A stretch of 64,000 nucleotides of DNA from Paracidobacterium acidisoli (lineage in GTDB: Bacteria; Acidobacteriota; Terriglobia; Terriglobales; Acidobacteriaceae), in NCBI RefSeq assembly GCF_003428625.2, contig NZ_QVQT02000004.1, positions 620,001 to 684,000 on the forward strand, written 5' to 3'. A program made the position numbers and the translations under genes. The notes beneath the pieces were generated by a model, which saw nothing but the letters and a program-made list of their open reading frames with translations, ran no database searches and was not told where the DNA came from. Shown here piece after piece: positions 16,032 through 25,488 of the stretch. Positions within the stretch are counted from its first letter, which is position 1; each line of letters begins with the position of its first letter.

Positions 16032-16778
16032 ATGCGACGGCGTGATTTTGTCAAAGCAGTGATGGCGGCTTCGGTAAGCGCCAAAACCATGTTGGGCCAG
16101 CAGACGGTCACCCCGCCTCCGCCCCAGGCAGCGCCGCCGGTCGCGCCCTCTGCACCTCCACCGGTAGCAACCGCTCCCGGTCCGGTGCCGTGGATGCGCG
16201 GCCTGCGCGAAGTAAAGCCGCTGCCGATTACACCGTTGGTTCCGGATGCCGTGGCACAGACCAGCGCGCACTTCTTCACCGACCGGCAGCTCGCAACGCT
16301 GCGGCAGCTCAGCGAGATCATGCTGCCTCCTCTGAAGGGTTATCCTGGAGCAATCGACGCGGGAGCGCCGGAGTTCCTCGACTTTCTCATCGGGGTCTCG
16401 CCGGTCGATCGCCAGCAGATGTACCAGTCCGGCCTCGACCGGCTGGACGCCGAGGCTCGGCAGCGCTTCGGCATGCCGTTCGCCGGCATACAGGCATCGC
16501 AGGCAGATGAGCTGCTGCGCCCGTGGCTGAGAACATGGATGACGGATCATCCACCGGCGGAGCCGTTCGCACACTTCGTCAACCTGGTCCACAGCGATAT
16601 CCGGACAGCCACAATCAACTCGGAGGCATGGAGCAAAGCCGAGACTGCGATGGGCAGGGAAGAACCGGATGTGGGGCTCTACTGGTTCCCGGTCGATCCC
16701 GACATCCACCGGGAAGAGCCGGGGCGGGAGGCGTCAGCGCCGGTGCGCCATCCGGCGCCGAAGAAGCAGCATGCCTGA
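16032..16778 (+). CDS. Gluconate 2-dehydrogenase subunit 3 family protein (Tat-exported)
   Basis: 248 residues. The N-terminus MRRRDFVKAVMAAS carries a twin-arginine Tat motif followed by a Pro/Ala-rich linker (about 24-55). The folded region (FFTDRQLATLRQLSEIMLPP, then GAPEFLDFLI) is the conserved core of the gluconate 2-dehydrogenase subunit 3 family, the small partner of membrane-linked GMC dehydrogenases. The GMC subunit follows 81 bp downstream on the same strand. A cytochrome c subunit, found in complete complexes, is not in the immediate vicinity. The C-terminus is rich in Pro, Lys and Gln. Confidence 0.8.
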   Translation: MRRRDFVKAVMAASVSAKTMLGQQTVTPPPPQAAPPVAPSAPPPVATAPGPVPWMRGLREVKPLPITPLVPDAVAQTSAHFFTDRQLATLRQLSEIMLPPLKGYPGAIDAGAPEFLDFLIGVSPVDRQQMYQSGLDRLDAEARQRFGMPFAGIQASQADELLRPWLRTWMTDHPPAEPFAHFVNLVHSDIRTATINSEAWSKAETAMGREEPDVGLYWFPVDPDIHREEPGREASAPVRHPAPKKQHA

Positions 16779-16859
16779 AGCATGATTCCTGGCTGGCATA
16801 TTGTCCTGTGCCGGAGCACACAACCATCGGGCAGCAACCGAAAGAGATGATGCGAAATA

Positions 16860-18431
16860 ATGACTGATGAAACTGTAGATGTTTTGATTATCGGTTCCGG
16901 GCATTCGGGCGGCATGGCGGCAAAGTGCCTCACGGAAAAAGGCATCTCGTGCCTGATGCTGAATGCCGGTCCGGTAGCCGATGCGCGCCGCGACACGGAG
17001 CCGAAGCCGGCCTACGCGCTCCCCTTTCGCGGTTTTAAGCAGCCCGGCAGGCTCGAGCACGTTTTCCAGTCGAACGAGTTCAACGCCAACACCTGGGTGG
17101 ATGAGCAGGAGGTGCCTTACACCTGTGATCCGCAGCAGCCCTACAACTGGGTGCGGGTGCGGCTCTTCGGAGGACGCTCGCTCTTCTGGTCGCGGCAGTC
17201 CTTCCGGCTCAGCGATTACGAGCTCAAAGGAAAATCGCACGACGGCTTCGGCGACGACTGGCCCATCAGCCTGTCCGATCTTGCTCCGTATTATTCGCGT
17301 GTCGAAGCGATCTTTCGCGTCCGGGGACATGCGGACGGTCTGCCGCAGTATCCTGACGGCAATTTCGTGCCCGACAATTCCTCATGGACAGGCTGCATGC
17401 AGCGCTTCGTCGACGCCGGAAAGAAGATGGGCGTGCCGGTCTGCAAGCCGCGCAGCTCCGAGGGCGTCGACGGGCTCGCAAGCTCAGTCAATTTGTTGCT
17501 GCCCGATGCCTTTGCGACGGGAAAACTGCGGGCGATTCCAAATGTGGTGGTGCGCGAGCTGCGCGTGGACCCGAAGACCGGCCTGGTGAGCGAGGCTCAC
17601 TTTGTTGACCGCCTTTCGCGCCGCGAAATGTCGGTGAAAGCGCGCGTGGTGGTACTTGCGGCGGGAACGCTCGAGAGCACGCGGCTGCTTCTGAACTCAA
17701 AGATCGGCAATTCGAGCGGCGTCATGGGGCACTATCTCATCGATCAGGTTTACGGGCCGGGAATCGTCTGCTCGGTGCCGGAGGCGCGCGACGGCAGGGC
17801 AACACCCGAGCTGATGGGTGGCGCCGCATTGATTCCGCGGTTCAGAAATCTCGATACCAAAGCAAAAAACTTCATTCGCGGGTATGCGCTGAATGTCTTC
17901 AGCAGCGCGCATCCCATGGACCCGCGTAACTTCGCCGCCTATGGAGCGGAGCTGCAGAAGAAGCTCGACAGCTACAGCGGCAGCGGATTCTCGACAGGGA
18001 TCATGGGTGAAGTGCTGGCGCACTATGAGCACCAGGTGAGCATCGACAAAAACGTGGTGGATGCATGGAATATTCCCGTGCTGCACATCGACACAAAGTA
18101 CACCGACAACGAATTCAATATGGCTCGCGATGCGGTCGACACCAGTATCGAGCTGGCCGAAGCCGCGGGCTTTGAAGTGCTCTCGAAGAACTACGATCCC
18201 AACCCGCCAGGCTACAGCATCCACGAGCTGGGCACCTGCCGCATGGGCGACGACCCGAAGACCAGTGTGCTCAACAAATGGAACCAGAGCCACGACATCA
18301 AAAACCTGGTGGTGGTGGATGGCAGCTGCTTCGTCAGCGGAGGATGGCAAAATCCGACCATGACCATTCTGTCGCTGGCCATGCGGGCTTCCGAACATCT
18401 GGCCGAGCAGATGCGCCAGGGAAATGTCTGA
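16860..18431 (+). CDS. GMC-family oxidoreductase (gluconate-dehydrogenase-type large subunit)
   Basis: 523 residues. The N-terminal FAD-binding motif is [17 protein letters not shown] (GxGxxG), the mid region has the GMC-like [18 protein letters not shown], and the C-terminal block is [18 protein letters not shown] followed by [20 protein letters not shown], typical of sugar/polyol dehydrogenases of the gluconate 2-dehydrogenase family. Paired with the Tat-exported small subunit upstream, it probably works in the periplasm and passes electrons to a quinone or cytochrome. It has no own signal peptide and may be carried out with its partner. The substrate cannot be assigned. Confidence 0.88.
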   Translation: MTDETVDVLIIGSGHSGGMAAKCLTEKGISCLMLNAGPVADARRDTEPKPAYALPFRGFKQPGRLEHVFQSNEFNANTWVDEQEVPYTCDPQQPYNWVRVRLFGGRSLFWSRQSFRLSDYELKGKSHDGFGDDWPISLSDLAPYYSRVEAIFRVRGHADGLPQYPDGNFVPDNSSWTGCMQRFVDAGKKMGVPVCKPRSSEGVDGLASSVNLLLPDAFATGKLRAIPNVVVRELRVDPKTGLVSEAHFVDRLSRREMSVKARVVVLAAGTLESTRLLLNSKIGNSSGVMGHYLIDQVYGPGIVCSVPEARDGRATPELMGGAALIPRFRNLDTKAKNFIRGYALNVFSSAHPMDPRNFAAYGAELQKKLDSYSGSGFSTGIMGEVLAHYEHQVSIDKNVVDAWNIPVLHIDTKYTDNEFNMARDAVDTSIELAEAAGFEVLSKNYDPNPPGYSIHELGTCRMGDDPKTSVLNKWNQSHDIKNLVVVDGSCFVSGGWQNPTMTILSLAMRASEHLAEQMRQGNV

Positions 18432-18557
18432 AGCCGGCAGACCATCGTCGCCGCCCGCAGCCGCGTAGGTTCTCATCAAAGATGAGAAGATCGAGGCACG
18501 ACCCAGGTTCCGCATCCCGGCTCTGAATCCGGGTTCCGGGCAGGTACTTTCAGGCTG

Positions 18558-19757
18558 ATGCGCAAGTCCATCCTCGCACTCACAATAGCCGCCTTCGGCA
18601 TCGGGACCTCGGAGTACGTCATCATGGGCCTGCTGCCGGATCTGGCCCGGTCGTTCCACATCAGCATCCCCAAAGCCGGCATCATCGTTTCGGCCTATGC
18701 GCTCAGCGTAACCTTCGGATCGCCGCTGGTAGCGCTGGTGCTTTCCCGGCAGGAGCGCCGCCGCTCGCTTGTCATTCTGATGAGCATCTTCCTGCTGGGC
18801 AATCTCTGCTGCGCTCTCTCATCCGGCTTTGCTCTGATGCTGGCAGCGCGCATTCTTACGGCGCTCTGCCACGGAGCATTCTTCGGAACGGGAAGCATTG
18901 TCGCCGCCAACCTCGTGCCGAAAGAGAAGCGGGTGCAGGCGATCACCATGATGTTCAGCGGCCTGACCCTGGCGAATGTACTCGGAGTCCCCGCTGGTAC
19001 CGCGCTCGGTCACGTCTTCGGCTGGCGCTCGACATTTCTCGCTCTCATCCCCATCGGCCTCATCGCCATGATCGGGCTGCTTTTCTGGGTGCCGCGGCAA
19101 CAGTCCGAGCCGGTTCACCTTGGCCATGAGTTTCGTACCTTGCTGAACCCGAAGGTGCTTCTCGTTCTGGCACTGTCGACTCTGAGCTCCGTCTCGCTCT
19201 TCACCGTGTTTACCTATATCGCGCCGACTCTTTCCGTGGTGACCCATCTGCCGGAGCGCGGCATCACCTGGGTCCTTGTGCTTTTCGGCATCGGCATTAC
19301 CGTTGGAATCCTCATCGGCGGCCGCCTCGGTGACTGGCGGCAGATGGCGACCATCTTCTGGGGCTTCGTTCTGGTCGTGCTGATCCTGCTCGTGATGCCG
19401 CTGACCATGGCTCATACCGCGGCAATGGGAGCCTGTGTTCTGATCTGGGGGATGTTTCACTTCGGAGCCGCGGCTCCGCTGCAGGCCCGTATCGTCGAGA
19501 AGGCGCGGCGTGCTCCGAATCTCGCCTCAACGCTGAATCAGGGAGCCTTCAATCTCGGAAACGCCCTCGGTGCAAGTCTGGGCGGCATAGTGCTGGCAGC
19601 GGGATATAGCTATCGCACGCTGCCTCTGACGGCAGCGCTGGTCGCGGGGATTGTCCTCGTCCTGGCCTTCATCGCAATACGCCTCGACTCGACGCGCATC
19701 ACCGACCCGGATTTCGCCTTTCACGAAGAGCGGTTCCCGATCGCGCACAGGGGCTGA
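18558..19757 (+). CDS. MFS transporter, DHA1-like efflux protein
   Basis: 399 residues with about twelve hydrophobic segments, the usual length for the family. The opening GIGTSEYVIMGLLPDLARSF is typical of the AraJ/sugar-efflux/drug-H+ antiporter DHA1 group, and ALCHGAFFGTGSIVAANLVP matches its fourth-fifth segment region. Transport probably uses the proton gradient; the substrate is unknown. It stands alone, 126 bp after the GMC gene, and ends 23 bp before the convergent FmdB gene. Confidence 0.85.
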   Translation: MRKSILALTIAAFGIGTSEYVIMGLLPDLARSFHISIPKAGIIVSAYALSVTFGSPLVALVLSRQERRRSLVILMSIFLLGNLCCALSSGFALMLAARILTALCHGAFFGTGSIVAANLVPKEKRVQAITMMFSGLTLANVLGVPAGTALGHVFGWRSTFLALIPIGLIAMIGLLFWVPRQQSEPVHLGHEFRTLLNPKVLLVLALSTLSSVSLFTVFTYIAPTLSVVTHLPERGITWVLVLFGIGITVGILIGGRLGDWRQMATIFWGFVLVVLILLVMPLTMAHTAAMGACVLIWGMFHFGAAAPLQARIVEKARRAPNLASTLNQGAFNLGNALGASLGGIVLAAGYSYRTLPLTAALVAGIVLVLAFIAIRLDSTRITDPDFAFHEERFPIAHRG

Positions 19758-19780
19758 AGACCGCCTGCAGCCGCGTCTGG

Positions 19781-20113
19781 CTACTCGCTTTTGGAGGCTG
19801 TCGTGGCGGAGCTGCTGCCGGAGGAAGCGGCGGGTTTGGCATCCGAAGCGGGAGAAGATCCTGCATCCGGCTTCGAAGCGGAGGCTCCGTCGCTGCCTTT
19901 GCTCTCAGCCGATTTCGAGGAGCCGGAAGCAGGCTTTGCAGCGTAATCGTTCACATACCAGCCGGAGCCTTTGAACTGAATGGCGGGCGCGGAGATCAGC
20001 CGTTCCACCTCTTCGCCGCAGACCGGGCAGACCTTTTCTTCCGGAGCGCTGAAGCTCTGGATCTTCTCAAACTGATGTCCACACGACTTGCAACGATATT
20101 CGTAAAGCGGCAC
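19781..20113 (-). CDS. FmdB-family zinc ribbon protein with Ser/Ala-rich tail
   Basis: 110 residues from a GTG start preceded by AAGGAG 11 bp upstream. The N-terminal zinc ribbon reads MPLYEYRCKSCGHQFEKIQ, then CPVCGEEVERL, giving two CxxC knuckles (Cys8/Cys11 and Cys33/Cys36), the FmdB signature. Residues ~60-110 are low-complexity Ser, Ala, Lys, Gly and Asp, so likely disordered. The family is small, often annotated as regulatory, with no proven general role. Gene stands after serA and a repeat region. Confidence 0.85.
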   Translation of the reverse strand: MPLYEYRCKSCGHQFEKIQSFSAPEEKVCPVCGEEVERLISAPAIQFKGSGWYVNDYAAKPASGSSKSAESKGSDGASASKPDAGSSPASDAKPAASSGSSSATTASKSE

Positions 20114-20173
20114 GTCCGGTGTTTCTCCTTAAAACCATTACAGCATGTTTTGAGAGAGACAGGGACCTGGGCC

Positions 20174-20247
20174 GCTTCGGCTGGCGCCTGCGCTGCTTCG
20201 GCTGGCGCCTGCGCTGCTTCGGCTGGCGCCTGCGCTGCTTCGGCTGG
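20174..20247. repeat. 21-bp tandem repeat, about 3.5 copies
   Basis: The unit GCTTCGGCTGGCGCCTGCGCT is repeated at 20174, 20195 and 20216, with a partial copy from 20237. The copies are identical, so expansion is recent. It lies between the serA stop and the FmdB gene start (both read on the minus strand). Its length is a multiple of three, but the one open frame it offers is out of phase with FmdB. Confidence 0.9.
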
Positions 20248-20261
20248 AATGGCTGTAGCAG

Positions 20262-20299
20262 CTCCCATGTCCGGTATCCGATGAATCCGGACATGGGAG
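20262..20299 (-). terminator. 13-bp stem hairpin behind serA
   Basis: CTCCCATGTCCGG with CCGGACATGGGAG around a 12-nt loop, ending 10 bp from the serA stop codon. The perfect stem fits a transcription stop or RNA-stabilising structure, but no T-run follows on the minus strand. Its CCATGTC core resembles the dispersed palindromes at 1331 and 26623. Confidence 0.5.
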
Positions 20300-20308
20300 G
20301 CAGGCCGG

Positions 20309-21910
20309 TTATTTCTGTGTATCGCCCAGGGTGACGAGGCGCACGTCGCTTACCGCTTCGATCCCGCGCAGCGACTTCAGTGCCGCGTCGGTCACCGCTC
20401 CGTCAATCTGCACCACCGCCAGCGCGGAGCCGGAGGTCTCGGCATGATTGCGGTCGGAGCGTCCAAGCGCAAAGTTGGCGATATTCACGCGGTGCTCGCC
20501 CAGAATCGTGCCCACGCGGCCGATCACGCCCGGCACATCCTGGTTGCGGATGGTGAGCAGCGTTCCCTGCAGCGGCGCTTCGATGTCGATACCGTCGAGG
20601 CTCAGCAGCCGCGGCGATTTGCCGTGAAGCACGGTGCCGAGAGCCGTAACCTCTCCCGCGCGCGTGTGCAGCGTCAGCCGCACCACGTTGCCTGCGCCGC
20701 CCTGTGCCGACTCCTTCTTCTCCTCGTGGAGACGGATGCCGCGCTCCTCGGTCACCGACGCCGCGTTGATCCGGTTAACATGCTCCGGATCGCCCAGCAC
20801 GCCGGCAATGGCGCTGTTGCGGATCAGATCGGTCTTGGCCTCGGCAAGCCTGCCATAGTAGCCGAGCTGAATGCTGTCGACATTGCCCGGCAGAAACTGC
20901 GCCAGAAAGGTGCCGAGCCGTTCGGCCAGCGTCATATACGGCGAAAGCTCCTGATACTCCTCGTGCGTGAGCGAAGGCAGATTGACGGCATTCTGTACCA
21001 CGCCCAGCTTCAGATATTCGCGTACCTGCATCGCGATCTGAATGCCGACTGCTTCCTGTGCCTCAGCCGTCGAACCGGCGATATGCGGCGTGAGAATCAC
21101 GTTCTCCAGCCCGAAAAAGGGTGAGTTTTTAGGCGGCTCTTCTGAGAAGACATCAAGGGCTGCTCCCGCAACGTGACCGCTTTTGAGCGCCTCCGCCAGA
21201 TCGGCTTCGACAATCAATTCACCGCGGGCGCAGTTCACGATCCGCACGCCCTTCTTCATCGTCGCAAGTGTCGCGGCATTAATGATGCCCGTCGTCTGCG
21301 GCGTGAGGCCGACGTGAAGCGTAAGATAATCGGCTTCGCGGAAGAGCTCTTCGACGGAGACAAGCTTAATCGCGTTCTCGCGCGCAATCGCCGCCGAAAC
21401 AAATGGATCATGGCCGATCAGTTCCATGCCGAAGCCGCGGGCGCGGCGCGCCACTTCGAGGCCGATACGCCCCAGACCAAGAATGCCGAACTTCTTACCG
21501 CGCAGCTCGCCGCCCTGAAGCGACTTCTTCTCCCATTTGCCGGCATGCATCGTCGAGTTGGCTTTGGGGATCTGGCGTCCGAGCGCGATCATCAGTCCGA
21601 GCGTCAGCTCGGCAACGGCAATGGCGTTCGCCCCAGGCGTATTCATCACCACGATGCCCCGGCGCGTGGCCGCGCCTGCATCGATGTTATCCACGCCCAC
21701 TCCGGCGCGGCCAATCACGCGAAGCTTCGGCGCGGAAGCCATCAGCGCATCGTCCGCCTGAACGGCCGAGCGAACGACAAGTCCATCGGCATCGGCAAGC
21801 GCCTCAGGAAGATTCTTCACCTGATCGTGGGTCAGGATCTCCCAGTCGGGCTCAGTTTTCAGCACGGCAAGAGTAGCAGGAGAGACTTTTTCGGCAAGAA
21901 CGATTTTCAT
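20309..21910 (-). CDS. serA: D-3-phosphoglycerate dehydrogenase (long form with ACT domain)
   Basis: 533 residues, the length of the type with an intervening domain and a C-terminal ACT domain. The NAD-binding motif is ILGLGRIGLEVARRARGFGM; catalytic-region signatures are NCARGELI, DVFSEEPP and LTPHIAGSTAEAQ. The ACT domain (about 455-525) reads LLTIRNQDVPGVIGRVGTIL and is where serine usually acts as feedback inhibitor. Catalyses the first step of serine synthesis from 3-phosphoglycerate. The neighbouring aminotransferase gene could supply the next step. Confidence 0.95.
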   Translation of the reverse strand: MKIVLAEKVSPATLAVLKTEPDWEILTHDQVKNLPEALADADGLVVRSAVQADDALMASAPKLRVIGRAGVGVDNIDAGAATRRGIVVMNTPGANAIAVAELTLGLMIALGRQIPKANSTMHAGKWEKKSLQGGELRGKKFGILGLGRIGLEVARRARGFGMELIGHDPFVSAAIARENAIKLVSVEELFREADYLTLHVGLTPQTTGIINAATLATMKKGVRIVNCARGELIVEADLAEALKSGHVAGAALDVFSEEPPKNSPFFGLENVILTPHIAGSTAEAQEAVGIQIAMQVREYLKLGVVQNAVNLPSLTHEEYQELSPYMTLAERLGTFLAQFLPGNVDSIQLGYYGRLAEAKTDLIRNSAIAGVLGDPEHVNRINAASVTEERGIRLHEEKKESAQGGAGNVVRLTLHTRAGEVTALGTVLHGKSPRLLSLDGIDIEAPLQGTLLTIRNQDVPGVIGRVGTILGEHRVNIANFALGRSDRNHAETSGSALAVVQIDGAVTDAALKSLRGIEAVSDVRLVTLGDTQK

Positions 21911-21955
21911 GCGGTCGGTGTTCCTTTCGCGGAGCGACGAGGTCTGCGATGTGCT

Positions 21956-22054
21956 GGCCGCGCGGCGAACGCCGCTTCGCGGCCAAAGAATGCTTCTGTT
22001 CCCTGCACTGCAGGTCCTTCGGCTTTGTTATCCGGCTCGATGGCAAAGCCGGAT
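21956..22054 (-). repeat. GC-rich hairpins between the aminotransferase and serA
   Basis: Two inverted repeats: GGCCGCG with CGCGGCC (21956-21984, with an inner GCGGCG/CGCCGC stem at 21962-21975), and ATCCGGCT with AGCCGGAT (22030-22054, loop of 9). No T-run is seen. They could stabilise or separate the transcripts of the two serine-pathway genes. Confidence 0.4.
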
Positions 22055-22113
22055 GACAGCGGTTGTGACGGGCGAGCCATGTCCGAAGATCCGGATACAG
22101 CTCACCCTCTGGC

Positions 22114-23313
22114 TTAAGCGTGGACGGCGACTGGCTCTTCCACGCCCTGGCCGGCGAAGACCTTCTGCGCGGCGGCCACGGCCTGGCCGAAGGCAAAGCC
22201 GGGAATATTCAGCGACGAGGCAGCAACCTGCTCCAGGGCGCCGATGATGGCAATGGTGTCCATGTAATCGAAGAAGCCGATGTGCGCGATGCGGAAGATC
22301 TCACCCTTCATCTCGCCCTGGCCGTTCGTCACAATAGCCGAGAAGCGGCTCTTGAGCTCTTTCACGATCACGCCGGAATCGACGCCTGCCGGAGGCAGGA
22401 CAGCGGTAGCAGCAGCAGCCGGCGCATCGGGTGCGAACAGTGTCATGCCCAGCGCCTGTACCGCAGCGCGGGTCATCGCGGCGCACATCTCGGCGTTGTC
22501 GACGAGAATTTTGCGGCCGGCGGCAACATCGCCTCCGCCCTGCGCGGCAATGTAATCCAGTGCAGCGCCAAGCGCGGCGATGAGCGAAACTGCCGGCGTG
22601 TACGACGACTCGCCCTTCTGCGCATTCTTGCGCTCCTTGCGCAGGTCGAAGTAGTAGCGCGGGTTCTTCGCGGTCTCCGTCACCTTCCAGGCGCGGTCGC
22701 TCAGGCTCAGATACGCCAGGCCCGGCGGAATCATCACTGCCTTCTGCGATCCGCCGATGATCACATCCACTCCCCAGCCATCCACGTCGAGATGCGTGGT
22801 GCCAAGGCCGGTGATCGCGTCTACGATCAGCAGTGTCTCGCTGCCTTCGCTCTTCAGCAGCTTTGCAAGACCTTCCACATCGTGGCGAACGCCGGTCGAG
22901 GACTCGGTCGCCTGCACGAAAACGGCCCGCGTATCGGGCTTCAGCGCCGCGCGGACTTCGTCAAGCGAGAATGTCTGGCCGTTTGGTGCCGTCAGCACAT
23001 CCGCCTGGCAGCCGAAAGCCTTCGTGATCGCCGTCCAGCGCTCGCCGAATTTACCGGCGGAGAGCACCAGCACGCGGTCGCCCGGTGAAGTCAGATTCGA
23101 AACCGAAGCCTCCATTGCTCCGGTGCCGGAGGAGGCCAGCAGCAGCACGTCATTCTTTGTGCCGACAAAACCTTTGAGCTGTTCGAGCACGCGCTGATAC
23201 AGGGCGCGGAACTCCGGGGTACGGTGATGGATGTCCGCGGCGGCCATGGCGAACTGAGCGGCAGGAAGCAGCGGCGTCGGACCGGGGGTGAACAGGCGCG
23301 TTTTGCGAATCAT
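22114..23313 (-). CDS. Class V aminotransferase (alanine-glyoxylate/serine-pyruvate type)
   Basis: 399 residues, PLP-dependent. The opening RLFTPGPTPLLPAAQ and GTGAMEASVSN are hallmarks of the class V alanine-glyoxylate/serine-pyruvate group. The PLP lysine lies in VIIGGSQKAVMIPPGLAYLS (SQK), and VDAITGLGT holds the cofactor Asp. In several bacteria and archaea such an enzyme beside serA serves as the phosphohydroxypyruvate aminotransferase in place of SerC; the adjacency here (203 bp upstream of serA, same strand) points that way. Use as an alanine-glyoxylate enzyme is also possible. GAGGA precedes the ATG. Confidence 0.88.
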   Translation of the reverse strand: MIRKTRLFTPGPTPLLPAAQFAMAAADIHHRTPEFRALYQRVLEQLKGFVGTKNDVLLLASSGTGAMEASVSNLTSPGDRVLVLSAGKFGERWTAITKAFGCQADVLTAPNGQTFSLDEVRAALKPDTRAVFVQATESSTGVRHDVEGLAKLLKSEGSETLLIVDAITGLGTTHLDVDGWGVDVIIGGSQKAVMIPPGLAYLSLSDRAWKVTETAKNPRYYFDLRKERKNAQKGESSYTPAVSLIAALGAALDYIAAQGGGDVAAGRKILVDNAEMCAAMTRAAVQALGMTLFAPDAPAAAATAVLPPAGVDSGVIVKELKSRFSAIVTNGQGEMKGEIFRIAHIGFFDYMDTIAIIGALEQVAASSLNIPGFAFGQAVAAAQKVFAGQGVEEPVAVHA

Positions 23314-23460
23314 TTTTGGAAATCCTCTGCCATTATTTTACCGGCGGGAAGAGATTGCGGTTTCTTTCTATAATGGTGAGTTTGGGCTGTGACTGGCCGG
23401 AAATCAGGAAACTGCGCGGCGAACGGGCCTGAATGCCCCGCCGGCGAAGGGTGCGCAAAA

Positions 23461-23928
23461 ATGGAGCTGGTAAAGAAGATCGATCACGAGATGATTGCGG
23501 CCATGAAGGCCCGCGATGCGGACAGGACCACGACGCTGCGCATGGTCAAGAGCGCGCTGAAAAATAAAGAGATCGAAAAGCGCGAACCCCTGACCGATGC
23601 CGAGGCGCTCCAGGTGCTTACCGGAATGATCAAGCAGCGGCGTGAATCGATCGAGCAGTTCACAAAGGGCAACCGTCCCGAGCTGGCCGCAAAGGAGGCC
23701 GCCGAGATCGCCGTCATCGAGGCTTATATGCCAAAGGCTGCGAGCGAAGACGATCTGAAAAAGATAGTCGAAGAGACCATCGCGGAGCTGGCCGTCTCCG
23801 GCGACAGCCTGGGACCAAAGGATATCGGCACGGCAATGAAAGCCGTGCAGGCCGCGATCCAGAAGTCCGGTCTCCGCGCAGACGGCCGTCAGGTCAGCGA
23901 TCTTGTGAAGGCAAGGCTGGCGAAGTAA
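23461..23928 (+). CDS. GatB/YqeY domain protein
   Basis: 155 residues from the ATG at 23461, the first ATG giving the normal YqeY length; an upstream GTG at 23389 would add 24 residues unlike the family. Signatures: MKARDADRTTTLRMVKSALK, the KQRRESIEQFTKGNR segment, and GTAMKAVQAAIQKSGLRADG at the C-terminus. It is related to the C-terminal domain of GatB and the tail of glutaminyl-tRNA synthetases, and often sits with translation genes, but its molecular role is not settled. A TATAAT at 23369-23374 may be its -10 box, without an obvious -35. Confidence 0.88.
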   Translation: MELVKKIDHEMIAAMKARDADRTTTLRMVKSALKNKEIEKREPLTDAEALQVLTGMIKQRRESIEQFTKGNRPELAAKEAAEIAVIEAYMPKAASEDDLKKIVEETIAELAVSGDSLGPKDIGTAMKAVQAAIQKSGLRADGRQVSDLVKARLAK

Positions 23929-23980
23929 GCGGCAGTCGGAAATTCAGCGAGACAGTAGATTCAGATTTCTGCATGGCGAT

Positions 23981-25447
23981 TCACTGAGCCGGTTCATCGA
24001 CCGGCTCGCTGATCTCAATGCAGTTCCGCCCGGCCTTTTTAGCCAGGTAAAGCGCGGCATCGGCCGTCTGCAGCAGCCGGAAGCGGTCGTCGCCATGAGC
24101 AGGCAGAATCGCCGCGCAGCCTACTGAGACCGTCACGCACCCCCACGAGCTGCCGTCATGGTCGACCGCGGCTTCCAGCACCGCGATGCGAATCGTTTCC
24201 GCCAGGTGCCGTGCACCATCCAGGTCCGTATGCGGCAGCAGAATGGCGAACTCCTCGCCTCCGAACCGCGCCACGAAATCCTGAGGTCGGCGCAGGTGCC
24301 GCGAGAGCACACCGGCAATGGTGCGCAGACACTGATCGCCCGCATGGTGTCCATACATGTCGTTGTACTGCTTGAAGTGATCCAGGTCGATCATCAGCAG
24401 CGCCAGCGATGTCCGCACCCGGATCGCTCGCTTCCACTCCATCGAAAATCTCTCATCGAGCGAGCGCCGGTTGGCAATGCCCGTCAGGCCGTCGACAGAG
24501 GCCAGCATCGTCAGCTGCGCGTTGGCATCGCGCAGGTCCTCTGACATCCTTCGGCGCTCCATAAACAAAACCGAGGCCGGGAAGAGAGCCACCATGTGGA
24601 AGCCAAGATAAATCTGCAGCGCCACATTGCGGGAGACCAGCAGGCCCTGTGGCCAGAAGGCGAAGGGGCCGTGTCCATGAATCGTGAAGTACACCGCCAG
24701 CAGGCACACCACCGGCATCGCGATCGCCGAACCGGCAAAGGCCAGCATGGAATCGACGTACAGCAGGATGGGGTACAGCAGAAAGAGCAGAGGATAGCGG
24801 CTTATCGTAAAGATAAGAACGATACCCGTGAATGCCGTGACAAGAATGCCGATGGTCCGTGGAAGCGCGTGGCCTTTGAAGAGGGTGCGCATCTCGGTGG
24901 AGCGTGCGCACAGGGCAAGCGGCATGATCGCCGCAATGCCTAGCGCGTCCGCGGTCGCCCAGTCGTTAAAGGCCATCAGCCACGGTTCGTGATGGACATG
25001 GTGAAAGAGTATCGCCGCCATCACGCCGGAGATGCCCGGCCCCAGCAGCAGCGCGGCAAAGAATCGTGGAAAGAGATACGTCCGGCGCAGCCAGTCATCC
25101 AGCGACGTAAAGGGGGGCAGCAGCCAGGCGCAGATCAGTACTTCGATCAGCGAAAACGTCCGCAGCCAGAGTTCGAGCGTGACCGGATTATGGTCAAGGC
25201 ACTCCCCGATCCCGGTACCCAGGGTCACCCCAACCAGTATGGCCGGCCAGTCCAGGCGCGGCCACATCAGCAGCAGCGCAATCGTCACACCGTTGAGCGG
25301 CCACAGTACGGTCCACCCGTCGCTGAAGGCAAACTTGTTCAGGGCGAAGTCGGCAGTCAGGTAGATCAGGGTAAACAACAGCACCAGGCTCAGGGCCCGA
25401 ACCCCTCGGTTTTGCACCTGGCTGCCGTGACTGGAGGACACGCTCAC
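23981..25447 (-). CDS. MASE1-GGDEF diguanylate cyclase
   Basis: 488 residues. The N-terminal ~290 residues are a multi-spanning MASE1-type sensor (NGVTIALLLMWPRLDWPAIL near residue 52). The catalytic GGDEF domain (about 310-480) has the active motif GGEEF (396-400) and an inhibitory I-site RPQD (387-390) exactly five residues before it, so the enzyme should make cyclic di-GMP with product inhibition. It is divergent from the LytTR gene, with a candidate -10 box on its own strand at 25483-25488. The ligand sensed by MASE1 is unknown. Confidence 0.9.
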   Translation of the reverse strand: MSVSSSHGSQVQNRGVRALSLVLLFTLIYLTADFALNKFAFSDGWTVLWPLNGVTIALLLMWPRLDWPAILVGVTLGTGIGECLDHNPVTLELWLRTFSLIEVLICAWLLPPFTSLDDWLRRTYLFPRFFAALLLGPGISGVMAAILFHHVHHEPWLMAFNDWATADALGIAAIMPLALCARSTEMRTLFKGHALPRTIGILVTAFTGIVLIFTISRYPLLFLLYPILLYVDSMLAFAGSAIAMPVVCLLAVYFTIHGHGPFAFWPQGLLVSRNVALQIYLGFHMVALFPASVLFMERRRMSEDLRDANAQLTMLASVDGLTGIANRRSLDERFSMEWKRAIRVRTSLALLMIDLDHFKQYNDMYGHHAGDQCLRTIAGVLSRHLRRPQDFVARFGGEEFAILLPHTDLDGARHLAETIRIAVLEAAVDHDGSSWGCVTVSVGCAAILPAHGDDRFRLLQTADAALYLAKKAGRNCIEISEPVDEPAQ

Positions 25448-25482
25448 CTGCCGGAAAGGGATGAACTGCGGGGGACGCCGGG

Positions 25483-25488
25483 ATTATA
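25483..25488 (-). promoter_or_regulatory. Candidate -10 box of the diguanylate cyclase gene
   Basis: TATAAT on the minus strand, 36 bp upstream of the ATG. A TTGCCA lies 20 bp further up (25514-25509), a loose spacing for sigma-70, so this is tentative. Confidence 0.35.

Noticed and set aside
16523-16867. Separate small gene between the gluconate-dehydrogenase-type subunit and GMC gene
   Set aside because: Out of frame with the conserved subunit 3 core and without a ribosome site; the subunit 3 gene itself ends at 16778.
19996-20268. Minus-strand frame of 90 codons with PAEAAQA repeats, overlapping the start of FmdB
   Set aside because: It runs through the 21-bp repeat and then out of phase through the conserved FmdB zinc ribbon; FmdB has the ribosome site and the family match.
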